A stretch of 64,000 nt of DNA, from NCBI GenBank assembly GCA_022560025.1, contig JAFISE010000014.1, forward strand, positions 124,001 to 188,000. The letters are read 5' to 3'. Under the pieces are notes generated by a model that saw only the letters and a list, made by a program, of their open reading frames with translations, searched no databases and was not told the DNA's origin. The first letter of the stretch is position 1. The number at the start of each line of letters is the position of its first letter. The stretch comes from Stagonosporopsis chrysanthemi. Lineage: Eukaryota; Ascomycota; Dothideomycetes; Pleosporales; Didymellaceae. Positions 23,091 through 34,966 of the stretch are shown one piece after another. The translations under genes and the position numbers were made by a program.

Positions 23091-25091
23091 ATGTCGACCT
23101 TCAAAGACTCGAAAGAAACCAAGGCGGACGCGATCGATGCGGCCCCATCTCAATTTCACCACGAGGTGGTCCCTCAGATGCGAAACGAGGGTGCGGACTT
23201 ACTCAGTGCGGCGAGGGAACCTTATGGACCTAGTGGTAAGTCTTGCTTGCCACATGATGTGACGGCTTTCATGTCAAGTGATGGCTGATGACTGATTCGA
23301 GTACAGGGCTCAAAGGAATTTTCTCGAACCCCTATGTTGCCATGTGCGCGACATTTGCAACCATCGGAGGTCTACTGTTTGTGAGTACCTGAATCCCCAG
23401 CTTGCGCCTTACTGGCCAACGTCAAGCAAGCACTAACAATGGTGCCAGGGTTATGATCAGGGTGTCGTCTCTGTCACTCTAGTCATGGACCAGTTCCTCG
23501 AGACTTTCCCCCGAGTCTCAGAAACAGCATCGGGAGCGGGCTTCTGGAAGGGCCTCATGACTGCCATGCTTGAACTCGGAGCACTGATTGGTGCTCTGTT
23601 TGCCGGCTACCTCGCAGACAAGTTGAGCAGAAAGTACTCGATTGTTGTGGCTGTTATCGTCTTTACAATTGGAAGTATCCTGCAGACTGCTGCTGTTGAG
23701 TATGCAATGCTTACAATTGGTCGGCTGATTGGCGGTATGGGTATTGGCGCGTAAGTGAAGCATTATAACGGTCCCCTAGATGCACTCCAGACACTGACAT
23801 CGTCCAGATTGGCAACAATTTCTCCTCTCTACATATCTGAGATCGCTCCCCCCGAGATCCGCGGCACACTCCTCGTCCTCCAGGAATTCAGCATCGTCTT
23901 CGGCATCGTCATCGCCTTCTGGACAACATATGGTACCCGATACATGGCCGGTGAATGGTCATGGAGACTTCCTTTCCTCATCCAGATGATCCCTGGGCTT
24001 ATTCTTGTCGCCGGTATTGTCTTCCTACCATTCTCTCCTCGCTGGCTAGCTAGCAAAGGCCGCGATGATGAGGCCCTTACAGTCTTAGCCAAGTTGCGCG
24101 GTCTGCCAACTACAGACTCCAGGGTATACAGAGAGTGGTTCGAGATTCGCGCCGAAGTTGCGTTTACCACGGAAGTCAACCGCGAGAGACACCCTGACTT
24201 GCAAGATGGCAGCCGTGCCAGCAATTTCAAGCTTGAGGTCGCATCATGGGGTGATTGTTTCCGCCGTGGCTGCTGGAAGCGCACAGTTGTCGGTGTGGGA
24301 ATCATGTTTTTCCAACAATTCGTGAGTGCTGACTCATTGCATTGCTGCGATGATATAGCTAACCTCAAGTGTCTAGGTGGGTATCAATGCACTGATCTAC
24401 TACTCTCCATCTCTGTTCGGCACACTCGGTCAAGGTTACGAGATGCAGCTCCTCCTGTCCGGTATCATTAACTGCACCCAACTCGTTGGCGTCATCACCT
24501 CGCTCTGGACAATGGACCGTTTCGGACGCCGCCCTTTGCTGCTCATAGGCGCAGCACTGATGTTCATCTGCCATCTGATTATCGCGGTGCTTGTGGGCAA
24601 GTTCGGTGGTCGCTGGGCGAGCTACGCAACGGAAGGATGGGTCGCAGTGGCGTTCCTATTCTTCTACATGTTCAGCTTCGGCGCAACTTGGGGGCCTGTC
24701 CCGTGGGCAATGCCGTCAGAAATTTTCCCATCAAGTTTGCGGGCAAAAGGTGTTGCGTTGTCGACTTGCAGCAACTGGTTCAACAACTTCATTATCGTAA
24801 GTCGATCAAAATGTTGGTATTTCTGGAACGGGGTTTGCTAACATAGTCTAGGGTCTCATCACTCCTCCTCTCATCCAGAATACCGGCTACGGCGCATACA
24901 CGTTCTTTGCCGTTTTCTGTGGCCTCGCATTCTTGTTTACATTCTTCGTCATTCCTGAGACCGCCGGAAAGTCGCTCGAAGAGATGGATCAAGTTTTCAA
25001 GGACGTTGACAGCGTAGAGGAAGAGCAACGCAAGGCAAGGATCATGAGCGACATCATCCAAGGAAATGTCAGCGAGGTCCCTAAAGTGTGA
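23091..25091 (+). CDS. MFS sugar transporter (sugar porter family)
   Basis: Six exons (23091-23235, 23307-23380, 23449-23750, 23808-24321, 24377-24796, 24852-25091) give 564 aa. About twelve membrane segments are visible. Sugar-porter signatures: GGLLFGYDQGVVSV in TM1, ADKLSRKYS in loop 2-3, FSPRWLASKGRDDEA (the PESPR-like element), DRFGRRPLL in loop 8-9, and PETAGKSLEEMDQVF after TM12. FFQQFVGINALIYYSP in TM7 is typical of hexose and related carriers. The protein moves sugars across the plasma membrane, probably with H+; the substrate is unknown. The N-terminus is a 70-residue hydrophilic tail. Confidence 0.92.
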
Positions 25092-25634
25092 GAGTTGTGT
25101 AGTCGAGAGCAGTTACAGCTTCACAGAGGCGCTGCAATGCAACAGATAATCGTTCCGCACTTCTGATATTTCATTTGAGACCACATACAGCGCATCGGTT
25201 TAGGTCGTTCCGGTCGCTGCTGGGATTTCCATGCGTGCGGTAACATTGTGCCAGTGAGACCGTAAGAACAGAGCCAGAGGAGCAGGGACGAGCATAGGCA
25301 GGCAGGAAATTGCGCTCAACTCAAGCACTGCGTACAGAAGGTCAATCTTTCCCGGTAGATTGGCCTGTTTCGTGGATATTACACTTACAGGCTGCACATG
25401 TTGTCGCATGTGCATTCGCTTCTTCACTCGCCACCGTCCAAAACAAAGCACCAGGTCACTTGTCAAAATATTGTCTGCTACCTTTACCTGAGTGTGATGG
25501 GTACTGGCAGATGACTAGCGTCTGTCTTGCTCTATAAATCAACACACCGTACTTCTCACTACAGCTCTGAACTAGACAGACAAAATCGACCACAACGACC
25601 TTTCTAGCAGCGCTCCAATACGACAACTCTAACC
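25092..25634. other. Intergenic 0.54 kb
   Basis: Downstream of the transporter and upstream of a small unknown gene. A TATA-like CTATAAAT lies at about 25530-25537, roughly 100 bp before the next ATG. Nothing else recognised. Confidence 0.5.
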
Positions 25635-26428
25635 ATGGATGATGCTAACGAGCTAATGGTGCAAGCTGCATCGGTCGGTGTGGATGGATTTGCAAGCTTT
25701 GACGGCGCGACAAGCATTTCGAATGGTAGCTGGCTGAACAGTCAGAACAAAGTAAGCGAGAGCTGCTTGACACTCAATGACGGATACTGACTTTGGTAGC
25801 TCGAGCTGCTTCACGAGTTGCGTGTAATGGCGTTAGGCAATGCCAAGATTCTCTACGGATCGGAGAAGTTCAAATACTACGGTTTAGTTATCCTTCCTGA
25901 CCATCATATGCCTATACTAACATGTGTCAAGACGTGGTAGTGGCGTATAGTGAGCCAGATGCTAAGTTCGCGGCCATTCTCGTGTGCACTTTCAACGAAG
26001 CCACCAAAATTCTGCGCAAAGAGGTCGCCGGATGTCCGCTCGCAGCAGCACGTGCGCTAATTCAAGGTCTTCACACCGATACTGGCCTGCTGCTGGGTGA
26101 GTTTAGGCTCTTACTATCCTTGCCATTCACAAATTAATCATAAGTTGCAGGCAAGTACGATGTGGGCGACCAGATGCGCGGCCAGCAGGGTGGCACAGAC
26201 CGTGGAGGCAAATTCGAGCTCTATGAGTTCAAGAGTGCATTCAAAGACCCTACTCGAGACCAGGATGATACGTCAACCCTCATCTGGGGTAACTTTCAGG
26301 CTCCGACAGGCCCACGGGCGGACAGGTACTCCGTCAAGCGCACCCGATGGGATATGGACAGAAGCGACTACCGGGATCCAGACTCTGAGTCACGCGAGTC
26401 GATTGGTAGACTCAAGTACGATGACTGA
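25635..26428 (+). CDS. Small conserved-looking protein of unknown function
   Basis: Four exons, 25635-25751, 25800-25881, 25932-26096 and 26151-26428, join in frame to 213 aa, and all three introns (48-54 bp) have GT..AG ends. The consistent phasing and codon use argue that the gene is real. The N-terminal half is probably globular alpha/beta (FDGATSISNGSW, KILYGSEKFKYY, AAILVCTFNEATKIL). The C-terminal half is Asp/Arg/Gly-rich and polar (GDQMRGQQGGTDRGG). There is no signal peptide, membrane segment or motif I can name. Its position immediately upstream of DNA ligase I, same strand, does not itself suggest a function. Confidence 0.65.
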
Positions 26429-26700
26429 GAAGAGGCGCTTGCAAATAGTTATTCTGGTGGAGCGTTGCTGGAGGAGTCACGAGGTGGACAACCACTGTCG
26501 GGGTCACTGAGCGGCCGAAAGTCAACTTGGAAGATGGCGATGACTTTTCATCGAAATCAAGAAATTCAGGGGAGAGAGTCAGGAGAAAGGAATATGCTTT
26601 CAAAAGACGCAATAATTTCGACAAGTAGAAGAACGTGAAATTAAGCAGCTTTCCATGTGACTACGCGTACGCGACTTGGTCCAAGCGCCTCGGGTACGTC

Positions 26701-26727
26701 ATGGACGTGAATGGACCGAAGCAGTAA
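26701..26727 (+). promoter_or_regulatory. Short uORF overlapping the first ligase ATG
   Basis: An eight-codon ORF begins at ATG 26701 with a G at +4 and stops at TAA 26725-26727. It overlaps the ATG at 26711 in another frame. The next in-frame ligase ATG, at 26765, lies after the uORF stop. Confidence 0.5.
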
Positions 26728-29425
26728 CTCCCGCAAATCCCACAAACCTGCTCATCTGTCAACGATGGATAGCCCATCAAAGCGTCGCAAGAAGAACGAT
26801 GGATCAAGCAAACCAGTGCGCAAATTAGACTTCTTCTTTGCCAAACAAACCGCCAAAGCCGCAGCTGCTGCGAGCGATGCGACAACCACAAATGCACCAG
26901 AAGCGCCTCTTTCTGTGGACCCATCGAACCTGACAGACGAAGAGTATGCCAGAGGATTGCAGGAAGAATGGGATAAGGAAGCTCGTGGAGCGCAACAGGC
27001 ACAACAACAGCCTCCAAAAGACAAGGAATCTTCAAGCTGGAATGACCTCTACAGAGATCCTACTCCACCAGCCAAGACTGGAGTCAGTGATAGTAAAGAA
27101 CAAGATGAAACAAATCCGACTTCCACCGTGACCTCGTTACCTATCATGGATTCCGTGGCGTTGAATCCAAAATCCAATACGCTCTCGCTACAGTCCACCG
27201 CGACCGACGAAGACACTATAACCGCGAACATACCCTTCGATCAGAGCCCGCTCGAGTTCGAACCTTACAAATATATACCTGATTTGCAGAAGCATTGGTC
27301 TGTTGATGGTGGGCGCGCGACGTATGCGCTGCTGGCCCGATGCTTCATTTTGATCAATAGCACAACCAGCCGTATAAAAATCGTAGACACACTCGTCAAC
27401 CTCTTGCGAACTATCATAGAAAGCGACCCAGAAAGTCTGCTACCCGCAGTATGGCTTGCGACAAACTCGATATCACCCCCGTACATCGACCTTGAGCTTG
27501 GATTGGGTGGCTCAGCGATCTCGAAGGCACTGAAGAAGGTTTGTGGTCTGGATAATGCAGGGCTAAGAACACTCAACAACAAGTATGGGGACGCTGGAGA
27601 TGTGGCATTTGAGGCCAAGAAGCGGCAGTCCTTCACGCTGCGCAAACCAAAGCCATTGACTATCAAGAGTGTGTTCGACTGCCTTGTGAAGATCGCAAAC
27701 AGCAAGGGCAACGGAAGTGTGGAGATGAAACAGAGGATCGTCGAGCGGCTTATACAAGATGCACGAGGGGCGGAGGAGAGTCGTTATATTGTCAGGACGC
27801 TAGTCCAGCACTTGAGAATAGGCGCAGTCAAAACGACTATGCTCATCGCTCTCTCACGCGCATTCTTGCTATCCAGACCGCCGAGTGCCGAGTTCGAAAC
27901 CCGCGAGTCTAAAGACCTTACAAAGTTAAAGAAGGAGGAGCTTGTTGAGATCTACAGCAGGAACGAGGAGATTGTCAAAGCATCCTTTGCTAGACGACCG
28001 AACTACAACGATTTGATACCTGCGCTGTTGGAGATCGGTGTCGGAAACGAGCTGATGCTACGATGCGGACTGGCTCTGCACATACCGCTCAGGCCCATGT
28101 TGGGTAGCATCACTCGTGACCTGGGCGAGATGCTTACCAAACTTCAAGGGCGAGATTTCAGCTGCGAATACAAGTACGATGGGCAAAGAGCACAAGTACA
28201 CTGTGACGATAAGGGAGAGGTCACTATCTTTTCGAGACATCTGGAAGTCATGACGGACAAGTATCCGGATTTAGTCGCGCTGGTACCGAAGATTAGAGGC
28301 GAGGGTGTCTCGAGCTTTATCCTTGAAGGCGAAGTCGTGGCCGTGGACCGTGAGTCCGGCGAACTTAAGACCTTCCAGACACTCGCCAACCGCGCTCGAA
28401 AGGACGTCGTCATCGGCGCTGTCACTATCGACGTCTGCCTGTTCGCCTTCGACCTGATGTATCTGAACGGCGAAGAGCTCCTCAACCGCCCTTTTAGGGA
28501 AAGGAGAGACATGCTACGCAGCCTCTTTGTCGAGATCCCACATCATTTCACATGGGTTAAGAGCCTTGACGCAACATCAAGCGACACAGAAATTGTATCT
28601 GACTTCTTCAAGAGCTCACTAGAGCTGAAATGCGAAGGCATCATGGTCAAAGTCCTCGATAACTTGCCCAACCCCGACCTACTTGACGAGTTAAACGAAG
28701 ACGGCACGCCCTCCCTCCCACCGACGCCCAAGAAGAAGAAGCCCTCAAAACCCAAAGGCAAGAAATCTACAGCCGCCTCCGCTGACTCGATACCCGACGC
28801 GGACGAGCCCAAGAAATCCGGCCGTCGCAAAGCGCTCCTCTCCACGTACGAACCTGACAAGCGTCTCGACTCATGGCTCAAAGTAAAAAAGGACTACTCC
28901 ACCACCTCCGAAACCCTGGACCTGATCCCCATCGCCGCGTTCCACGGCTCCGGCAGGAAAGCAGCATGGTGGTCGCCTATCCTCCTTGCGATCCGCAACG
29001 AAAGCACCGGCACCTTGGACGCGGTCACGAAATGCATGTCCGGCTTCACTGACGCCTTCTACAAAGCCAATCGCGCGAAATACGATCCCGATGACCCGGA
29101 CAGCACGACTACGTTAGGTGCGAAACCGCACTATGTCGAGTATAATGGCGGCGCGGGATGGCCCGCAGTGTGGTTCGAGCCGCAGGAGGTGTGGGAGGTG
29201 GCGTTTGCGGATCTGACGCTGAGCCCAACGTATACGGCTGCTATTGGGCTTGTCAGTGAGGAGAGAGGATTGAGTACAAGGTTCCCGAGGTTTTTAAGGG
29301 TGAGGGAAGATAAGGGGATCGATGAGGCAACCGAGGCGGAGGAGTTGGCGACGCTGTATCGGAAGCAGGAGGCGAGGCCGAAGAAAGAGGAGATTAACGA
29401 GGCGGGGGACGAGGACGGGGAATAG
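26711..29425 (+). CDS. CDC9: ATP-dependent DNA ligase I
   Basis: Single exon, 904 aa from the first ATG; a second start at 26765 (MDSPSKRRKK) gives 886 aa. Near the N-terminus RKLDFFF resembles a PCNA-interacting peptide lacking the leading Gln. The adenylation Lys is in EYKYDGQRAQ (about residue 487); motif III is EGEVVAVD, IIIa FAFDLMYLNGE, IV EGIMVKVL and V SWLKVKKDY. A Lys/Pro-rich insert (PPTPKKKKPSKPKGKK) separates motifs IV and V. The enzyme seals Okazaki fragments and repair nicks. The extra 18 residues from the upstream ATG are basic and free of acidic residues after Asp2, so they could direct a mitochondrial isoform as in yeast Cdc9. Confidence 0.95.
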   Translation: MDRSSNSRKSHKPAHLSTMDSPSKRRKKNDGSSKPVRKLDFFFAKQTAKAAAAASDATTTNAPEAPLSVDPSNLTDEEYARGLQEEWDKEARGAQQAQQQPPKDKESSSWNDLYRDPTPPAKTGVSDSKEQDETNPTSTVTSLPIMDSVALNPKSNTLSLQSTATDEDTITANIPFDQSPLEFEPYKYIPDLQKHWSVDGGRATYALLARCFILINSTTSRIKIVDTLVNLLRTIIESDPESLLPAVWLATNSISPPYIDLELGLGGSAISKALKKVCGLDNAGLRTLNNKYGDAGDVAFEAKKRQSFTLRKPKPLTIKSVFDCLVKIANSKGNGSVEMKQRIVERLIQDARGAEESRYIVRTLVQHLRIGAVKTTMLIALSRAFLLSRPPSAEFETRESKDLTKLKKEELVEIYSRNEEIVKASFARRPNYNDLIPALLEIGVGNELMLRCGLALHIPLRPMLGSITRDLGEMLTKLQGRDFSCEYKYDGQRAQVHCDDKGEVTIFSRHLEVMTDKYPDLVALVPKIRGEGVSSFILEGEVVAVDRESGELKTFQTLANRARKDVVIGAVTIDVCLFAFDLMYLNGEELLNRPFRERRDMLRSLFVEIPHHFTWVKSLDATSSDTEIVSDFFKSSLELKCEGIMVKVLDNLPNPDLLDELNEDGTPSLPPTPKKKKPSKPKGKKSTAASADSIPDADEPKKSGRRKALLSTYEPDKRLDSWLKVKKDYSTTSETLDLIPIAAFHGSGRKAAWWSPILLAIRNESTGTLDAVTKCMSGFTDAFYKANRAKYDPDDPDSTTTLGAKPHYVEYNGGAGWPAVWFEPQEVWEVAFADLTLSPTYTAAIGLVSEERGLSTRFPRFLRVREDKGIDEATEAEELATLYRKQEARPKKEEINEAGDEDGE

Positions 29426-29564
29426 TTTGTGGGGGTAGTCTGTTATGCGTAGACGTAGCTTTGCTTCGTCCTGACTGCGTGTGCGTTTCTAGGCACATAT
29501 TACAAATTCCACACCTGTATACACACTGAGTGCCTCCTTCGTACCGTTTGCCTTCAGCGTTGTC

Positions 29565-32500
29565 TCACAACGGCCTCAGCATACCATACTTGTACACGTT
29601 CAGCTGCTCCAGGCACACCGCCGCAGCGACGTACTTCCAGCTCCTCAACATGACATGGTTCTCCCACCCCTTTGTTTCCAGGCTCACTTTGAAGCAAGCG
29701 ATCGCACGCGGCAAGGCTTCGGGATCATCTGCACCCTCCCACTCCCCATCGCCGCGGACTATGCGTCTAGCAGTATCGCTCACGTCGCGATCGAATCGCT
29801 CTTGAACTTCCTTATTGGCTTCGCGCATGTGCCTCGTAGGCTTTCGGTCATGTTTACCGAGAATGTTTCCGGAAAAGACTTCTAGTTCGGTCAAAGGTTG
29901 TCCACGGTGCGGTCGCATTGAATACATGATGTCAATCATGTTATCCTCGTATCTAATTGAGGTCAGTGGATGGATGATGCATGTGTCTGCTGATGACTCA
30001 CTCTTCTCGCAATTCTATGGCAAACTCATAATGATGAGTCCACTGGATACCAAATGTCTCGCGGTCGACGTATCGTTCAAGTTTCTGTAGGAGCGTCTCA
30101 CGTGACACAGTCTGCTGGATTGTTTGAAAGTTGTCCCTCATCTGGGTGAAGAACTTCTTCTCGTCGATTCTGCGATATAGCTCCCCGAGCGCTCTGGTAC
30201 TTTTATAGTACCGAATTCTGCGATGTGGATTAGCAGATAATAGACTACAGACTAGACATCACTCACTGAGACTTCTCAGGATCGAGGATACTGAGACTGT
30301 CTGGATCATCTACATCATCTTCTTCAAGTTCTTCGAGCTCCGCGGCACCCAAGTCATTGATGACAAGATTGCGGCCAGGCGCCATGAAGTCCGGTCGGAT
30401 ATGGTCTATGCCGCGAGGTATCTGTCTTATATCGGCCTAAGGACCGACATGGTTAGTGATGATATCAGTCAAGATATAATCATGGCTCAAGACTCACAGG
30501 AACGCCAGACTTGCTGAAGTCAACAGCATCAGATGCAAGTTGGGCGAGCATCAAACACTCCTCGTTCATAGTTCCGTCCGGCTTGCGATCGGCTCTGATC
30601 TTGTGCTTATTTGAGATAACACCCAGGCAGTCCATGTTCATGAATTCGATGAAGAAATCCACAATGTCGTCAACCTGGACAGGTCTCCCAAGATCTCGAG
30701 CCGGAGTTGGCGCATAGTCAGCGGGAGGGTGAGCAAAGCGGGGCACAAGTCGCTCGTCCCAGAAAATGTGAAACAAATCACCATCGAGGTCTCCACCGCT
30801 GAGCTGCGAGGGAAGATCTCGCTGGCCTCTCTGCGAAAAGACAATGCAGTTGCGCAATTCTCTCAAAGGGTTATTGCGCTCCACATCTACAGCCTTGACG
30901 AGTTGAACATCGCCAGGATGGAGGCTTGGTGCCCTCGTGACTACGAGGCGATCATTCTTGATCACACAATTTTGCCACTCACCATGATCGTCTGGGAGCT
31001 GTGTTGCAATGTATACCTCGCCCTCTTTTAGTGTATTGGTCTCGTCCATGATCCCGTACAGGAGACAGCCCTTCTCGATCGGGATGCGAGCGCGATACTT
31101 TAGGTCTCGAAGGCTTGCCATTGCCGCGATTTCGACCACATCTGTCAAGAACTGGTCCGTCTGGAATGTCAGCCCAACATAATGCATGAGCTGGATGAGT
31201 CGTGGGACCTTGGCATGAACACCAGTACTTGCTTGCTCTGTGAAATATAATTAGTGTACGGTTGTGTAGTAGTTAAATATATGTACGTACCCAAGAAAGA
31301 GGCGGCGTTGAGAGGATGTTGGACTACCATCTCCAACGCTTCGAGAGCATCATCCTGTACGGAGAAGAAGCTCTGTAATGGTGTTCCAAGGTCTTCTAGG
31401 ATCTTGATAAACTGGTGGTTTAGGTACATGTTCAAAGGTCTGTATGCCGCGCCACACAGCTCAAGATCTCGCCAGCCTTCGCGAGCGACATATTTCGTCA
31501 TACTTTTGCGAATGTGAAGTTGCTCTCCAAGCAGAGCGCTGTCTAGTGAGACCACCCCTTTCGCTCCTCGGTAACGGATCTGAAGAATTGTTGGCCTCTT
31601 GCTCCTGCGGTCTGGCGGCAAGGAACGCCAAACCCGCTGCAAGAGAGCTTCAGAGATCGTACCGCAGCCGTCCGAGAATGTACGACCATTTCTGACGACG
31701 TCGTCTTTTACTTCGATGACGTACGCGTCGTCTGGTACACGGATCGCATTGACAGTGTCACTGAAGGCTTGTCCAATGCGTGCTGCACATTTGGCGCTAC
31801 AATGTATGTTGCTGAAGTCACCTAGGGACTGGATAACGTCCTTTGCACGCACCGGGATCCCGTTTTCTTCGAATGGAGCCATGAACCATGCTGCATGGTA
31901 TCGCAGTGATGCGTGAGAGAAACCGAGAAACTCGAATGTGCGCCCAGCGATAGTGACTCCATGACGAAGTACATCCTTGAATCGTGCATAAACTTCTTCC
32001 TGCGAGGATCTTGGATCATGGAAGACTGAGAGGCCGTCCTCATCCGCAAAGAAAACCCTCATGAAGTATTCAGTATGTTTCGCATACCTGCGAAGGACTC
32101 GGTTCGCTACACCCCATTCAGGACCTCGAAGAACAATACCGGTCGGGGTAACGGTAGCTTTGTACGTTAACGCAAGATGCTGATGCTTTCTACGCTTTGA
32201 GGTGTTTGAGACGATGTTGGAGTCCGCTTGTGCTTCCATGATGTTTGCTTCGATCATATTAACCAGTGCCTTTGTACGATACTCGTCTCCGTTGATATGT
32301 GGGGTCGGGGTTGGAATCTGTTGTGCTAGGGCACTAACGCCAGCAGCAGTTATCGCAGAGCCATGGCGCCTGGTGAGATCACAAACTCCAGGTATCAGTT
32401 GTTCCATATTCGCAGGCGTTACTGTGCCTTCAAGTACAAGGGCCATCAACTGATAAGCAACCCCAAAACTGATAAGTGGTCCGACAATGCTGATAAGGGC

Positions 32501-33594
32501 GGTTTCGAGGGCTTTGTAATCCTTTTCGATGGTCTGCGTCCTGACTTGTGGTATCAAGGATCTCCGTAGATCGATGCCAGAGACTGCGAAATCCTGGACA
32601 AAGTTCCAAGCGAGTGTCATAGTCTCGATGTCTCGGAACTGTACCCTGTACACCATACACAGCGCGGCACTCTGGTCGTGGTAGCTCTGTAGCCCGCAAA
32701 TTCGGTGTAGTGAACGTTCTCGCTCACGTTGTGGTGTCAGTCCCAAAATCAACGCACTGATATCTGGCATCTGCGGTATAGGATTTGTATCTAGACCAGT
32801 ATAAAGATGCAGGCTATCAGCCGAGACGATTCTGTACATCTTTGGTGGAGACTTGAGAGTTAGCATCAAGGAAGGCTGCTCTCCTTTGTAAGTTGAGGGG
32901 ACCGTATGCTCCAGAATGCCGTATGGGATGTCGATCCTGCAATTGCAGTCCATCATTGTTGCAGCGCCCTTCTGGCTTTTGAGGTAGATGACGAGTGCTG
33001 TCTTGCCGAAGATCACAGTGCCGTGACGATGATCTTGATACTTCTGGTCAAAGACCAGCTTACCAAGATTGTTGTAATTCCACACACCAGTCGTCATCTT
33101 GGCAAAGTCGAAGTGCGGTCGGGACAAACGAGGCTTGGGCAGCGATGACTTGAGCGATTTCTTTCTTATCTCATCCTCTTTGTCTAGGAGAGACATGATC
33201 TTGAGTGCTTCTGACTTTCTGTTGCTTTTCTTGCACCTGAGCTGGCGCCCATTGAATAGCAGTTTCTCCTGCATCTGGAAATGTTTGATGAAGCGAGTGC
33301 CGTTCACTTCTGTTGCCACGGTAGCGATCGCCCACAGATTACCTGTCTTCTTGTATACATCAAAGGCAAGAATGTCGAACCGTGCGAACTTGTCTTTAAG
33401 AAAGACTCGAAGCTGCACATGATTGATGTCGCCTGGAACCTAGCCGTGTCAGGACTTGTTAGCAGGTGATGATCTGTGATTGTCCTATCGTGGACAGTGA
33501 GATAAACACTGCTTGGAGTTCGCGTTGTGGGATTGCCATAGCAAAGCATTGTGTTGAGGAAGAGTGTACATACATCTTGGATGAAGATGTCCAT
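29565..33594 (-). CDS. RNA-dependent RNA polymerase (RNA silencing)
   Basis: Six exons, 33594-33574, 33439-31291, 31237-30498, 30436-30267, 30217-30002 and 29952-29565, join in frame to 1,227 aa. The first exon encodes only MDIFIQD and is followed by a 134-bp intron; the joined start MDIFIQDVPGDINHVQLRVF fits the RRM-like N-terminus of cellular RdRPs. The catalytic motif is GGDLDGDLFHIFWDE at about residue 870, with the three Asp of DxDGD intact. EASTGVHAKVPRL is assembled across intron 2. Enzymes of this eukaryotic family (QDE-1, SAD-1, RRP types) copy aberrant single-stranded RNA into dsRNA for Dicer. The N-terminal RRM-like module favours a SAD-1/RRP relative over QDE-1. Confidence 0.93.
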
Positions 33595-34172
33595 CCTGAA
33601 GGAACAGCGATGGTCAGCCCACCATATCCAAGCTTGCGTCCGAGTCTGCGTTAAGGAAGAAGCGAACGAACGGCGAGAGGCAGGAGAGGGTTGTTTGCTA
33701 TCAGCGACGACAGGACTGCAAGAAGTTACAAATCGGGTGCAGTGGCACGGCCGAGCTAGCAGGGATACTGCGGGGTTAAGCGGCGCGTAACTCTCGACGA
33801 GCCTCGAGGTGAAGGAGAGATGCAGGAGTAGCAACGCGCGCATGCTGCCATGAAAAGTCTATTTCCGGGAAAGACTGTGATTGAGCGTTACGCGGGCATC
33901 GAAGTCTTGCTTGACCAAGAATGACAGCGATTCAGATACTTACAGACCTGTGTAGATGTTGAGTGCTGTCGTCGTTTCGATCCATCATGTCAGTGCGCAA
34001 AAGGCCTCTTATTCGAGTTCCATTCGAGGCTGCCTTCCGCTGCCTATCTAGAACTTCCATATTCACTTTGAAAGACGGCGTGTCTGATTATACATGTCTT
34101 CGTATTCCACATCAAGATATACCGTGGATGGCAGCCTGCCTGTCTGCGCTTATCAACTCCACCTCTACCTCT
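33595..34172. other. Intergenic 0.58 kb, RdRP upstream region
   Basis: Lies between the RdRP start and the ClpP stop; both genes read leftwards. No supported gene; ORFs here are overlapping and without motifs. Confidence 0.5.
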
Positions 34173-34966
34173 CTAATCCTTGCCTACGTCCTCTCTTCGT
34201 TCCAGTATCTTGTCAACGATTCCAAAGTCTACCGCCTCTTGCGCGTCCATGAAGTAGTCACCGACCATGAACTTCTCAATCTCTTCCAAGCTCCTCTTCT
34301 TGGTCAAATGTGTCTGGTAGATCTTGTTCAACCTCTCCCTCACTCTCAGGATCTCCTTCGCATGATCAGCGATGTCACTCGCTTTTCCTGAGTATCCTCC
34401 GCTCGGCTGATGAATCATGACTCTTGCATGCGGCAGAATATATCTCTGCCCTGCCTTTCCACCGCACAGCAATAATGACCCCATAGACGCCGCCTGGCCC
34501 ATGCATATTGTGCTCACCGGGGAGCGGATGTAGTTCATCGTATCGTAGATGGCAAGACCGGCGCTCACGCTGCCACCAGGCGAGTTGATATAGAGTGAGA
34601 TGGGCTTCTCCGGGTTGTCGGCTTCAAGGAAGAGCAGCTGGGCGACAATCATAGCGGACATGGATTCCTCGACCTCGCCGTTCAGGCAGATGATGCGCTC
34701 TTGGAGCAGACGCGAGAAGATGTCAGAAGTTTTCCACCCTCCACCCTGCATAGTCAGCTACGAATAGCGTTGAAGAACATGACCATACGTACAACTGTCT
34801 CGGTAACATAGGGAATTGGGAGTGCAGCTGCGCGCGGAGCATGCTGTTGCTGAAGAGGCGCGTAGCCAATAGGGAAGCCGAACTGGCTCGAGATGGACCG
34901 CGTGCCATTCCTGCATAGTCCCGTGAAGACGCTCGGCCGCGCTGCTCTCCGTATTAAAGTCGCCAT
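34173..34966 (-). CDS. CLPP: Mitochondrial ClpP protease proteolytic subunit
   Basis: Two exons, 34966-34793 and 34745-34173, with a 47-bp intron, give 248 aa. The first 30 residues (MATLIRRAARPS..) form an Arg-rich mitochondrial presequence. The ClpP core begins IPYVTETVGGGWKTSD, joined across the intron. Catalytic residues: Ser145 in GQAASMGS, His170 in MIHQPSGG and Asp221 in VGDYFMDA. Length and motifs are standard, so the enzyme should be active as the barrel partner of ClpX in the matrix. ClpP is absent from several yeasts but common in filamentous ascomycetes. Confidence 0.95.

Noticed and set aside
26711..26764. Mitochondrial presequence of DNA ligase I as a certainty
   Set aside because: The 18 residues are basic but short, and the uORF may prevent their translation; kept only as a hypothesis.
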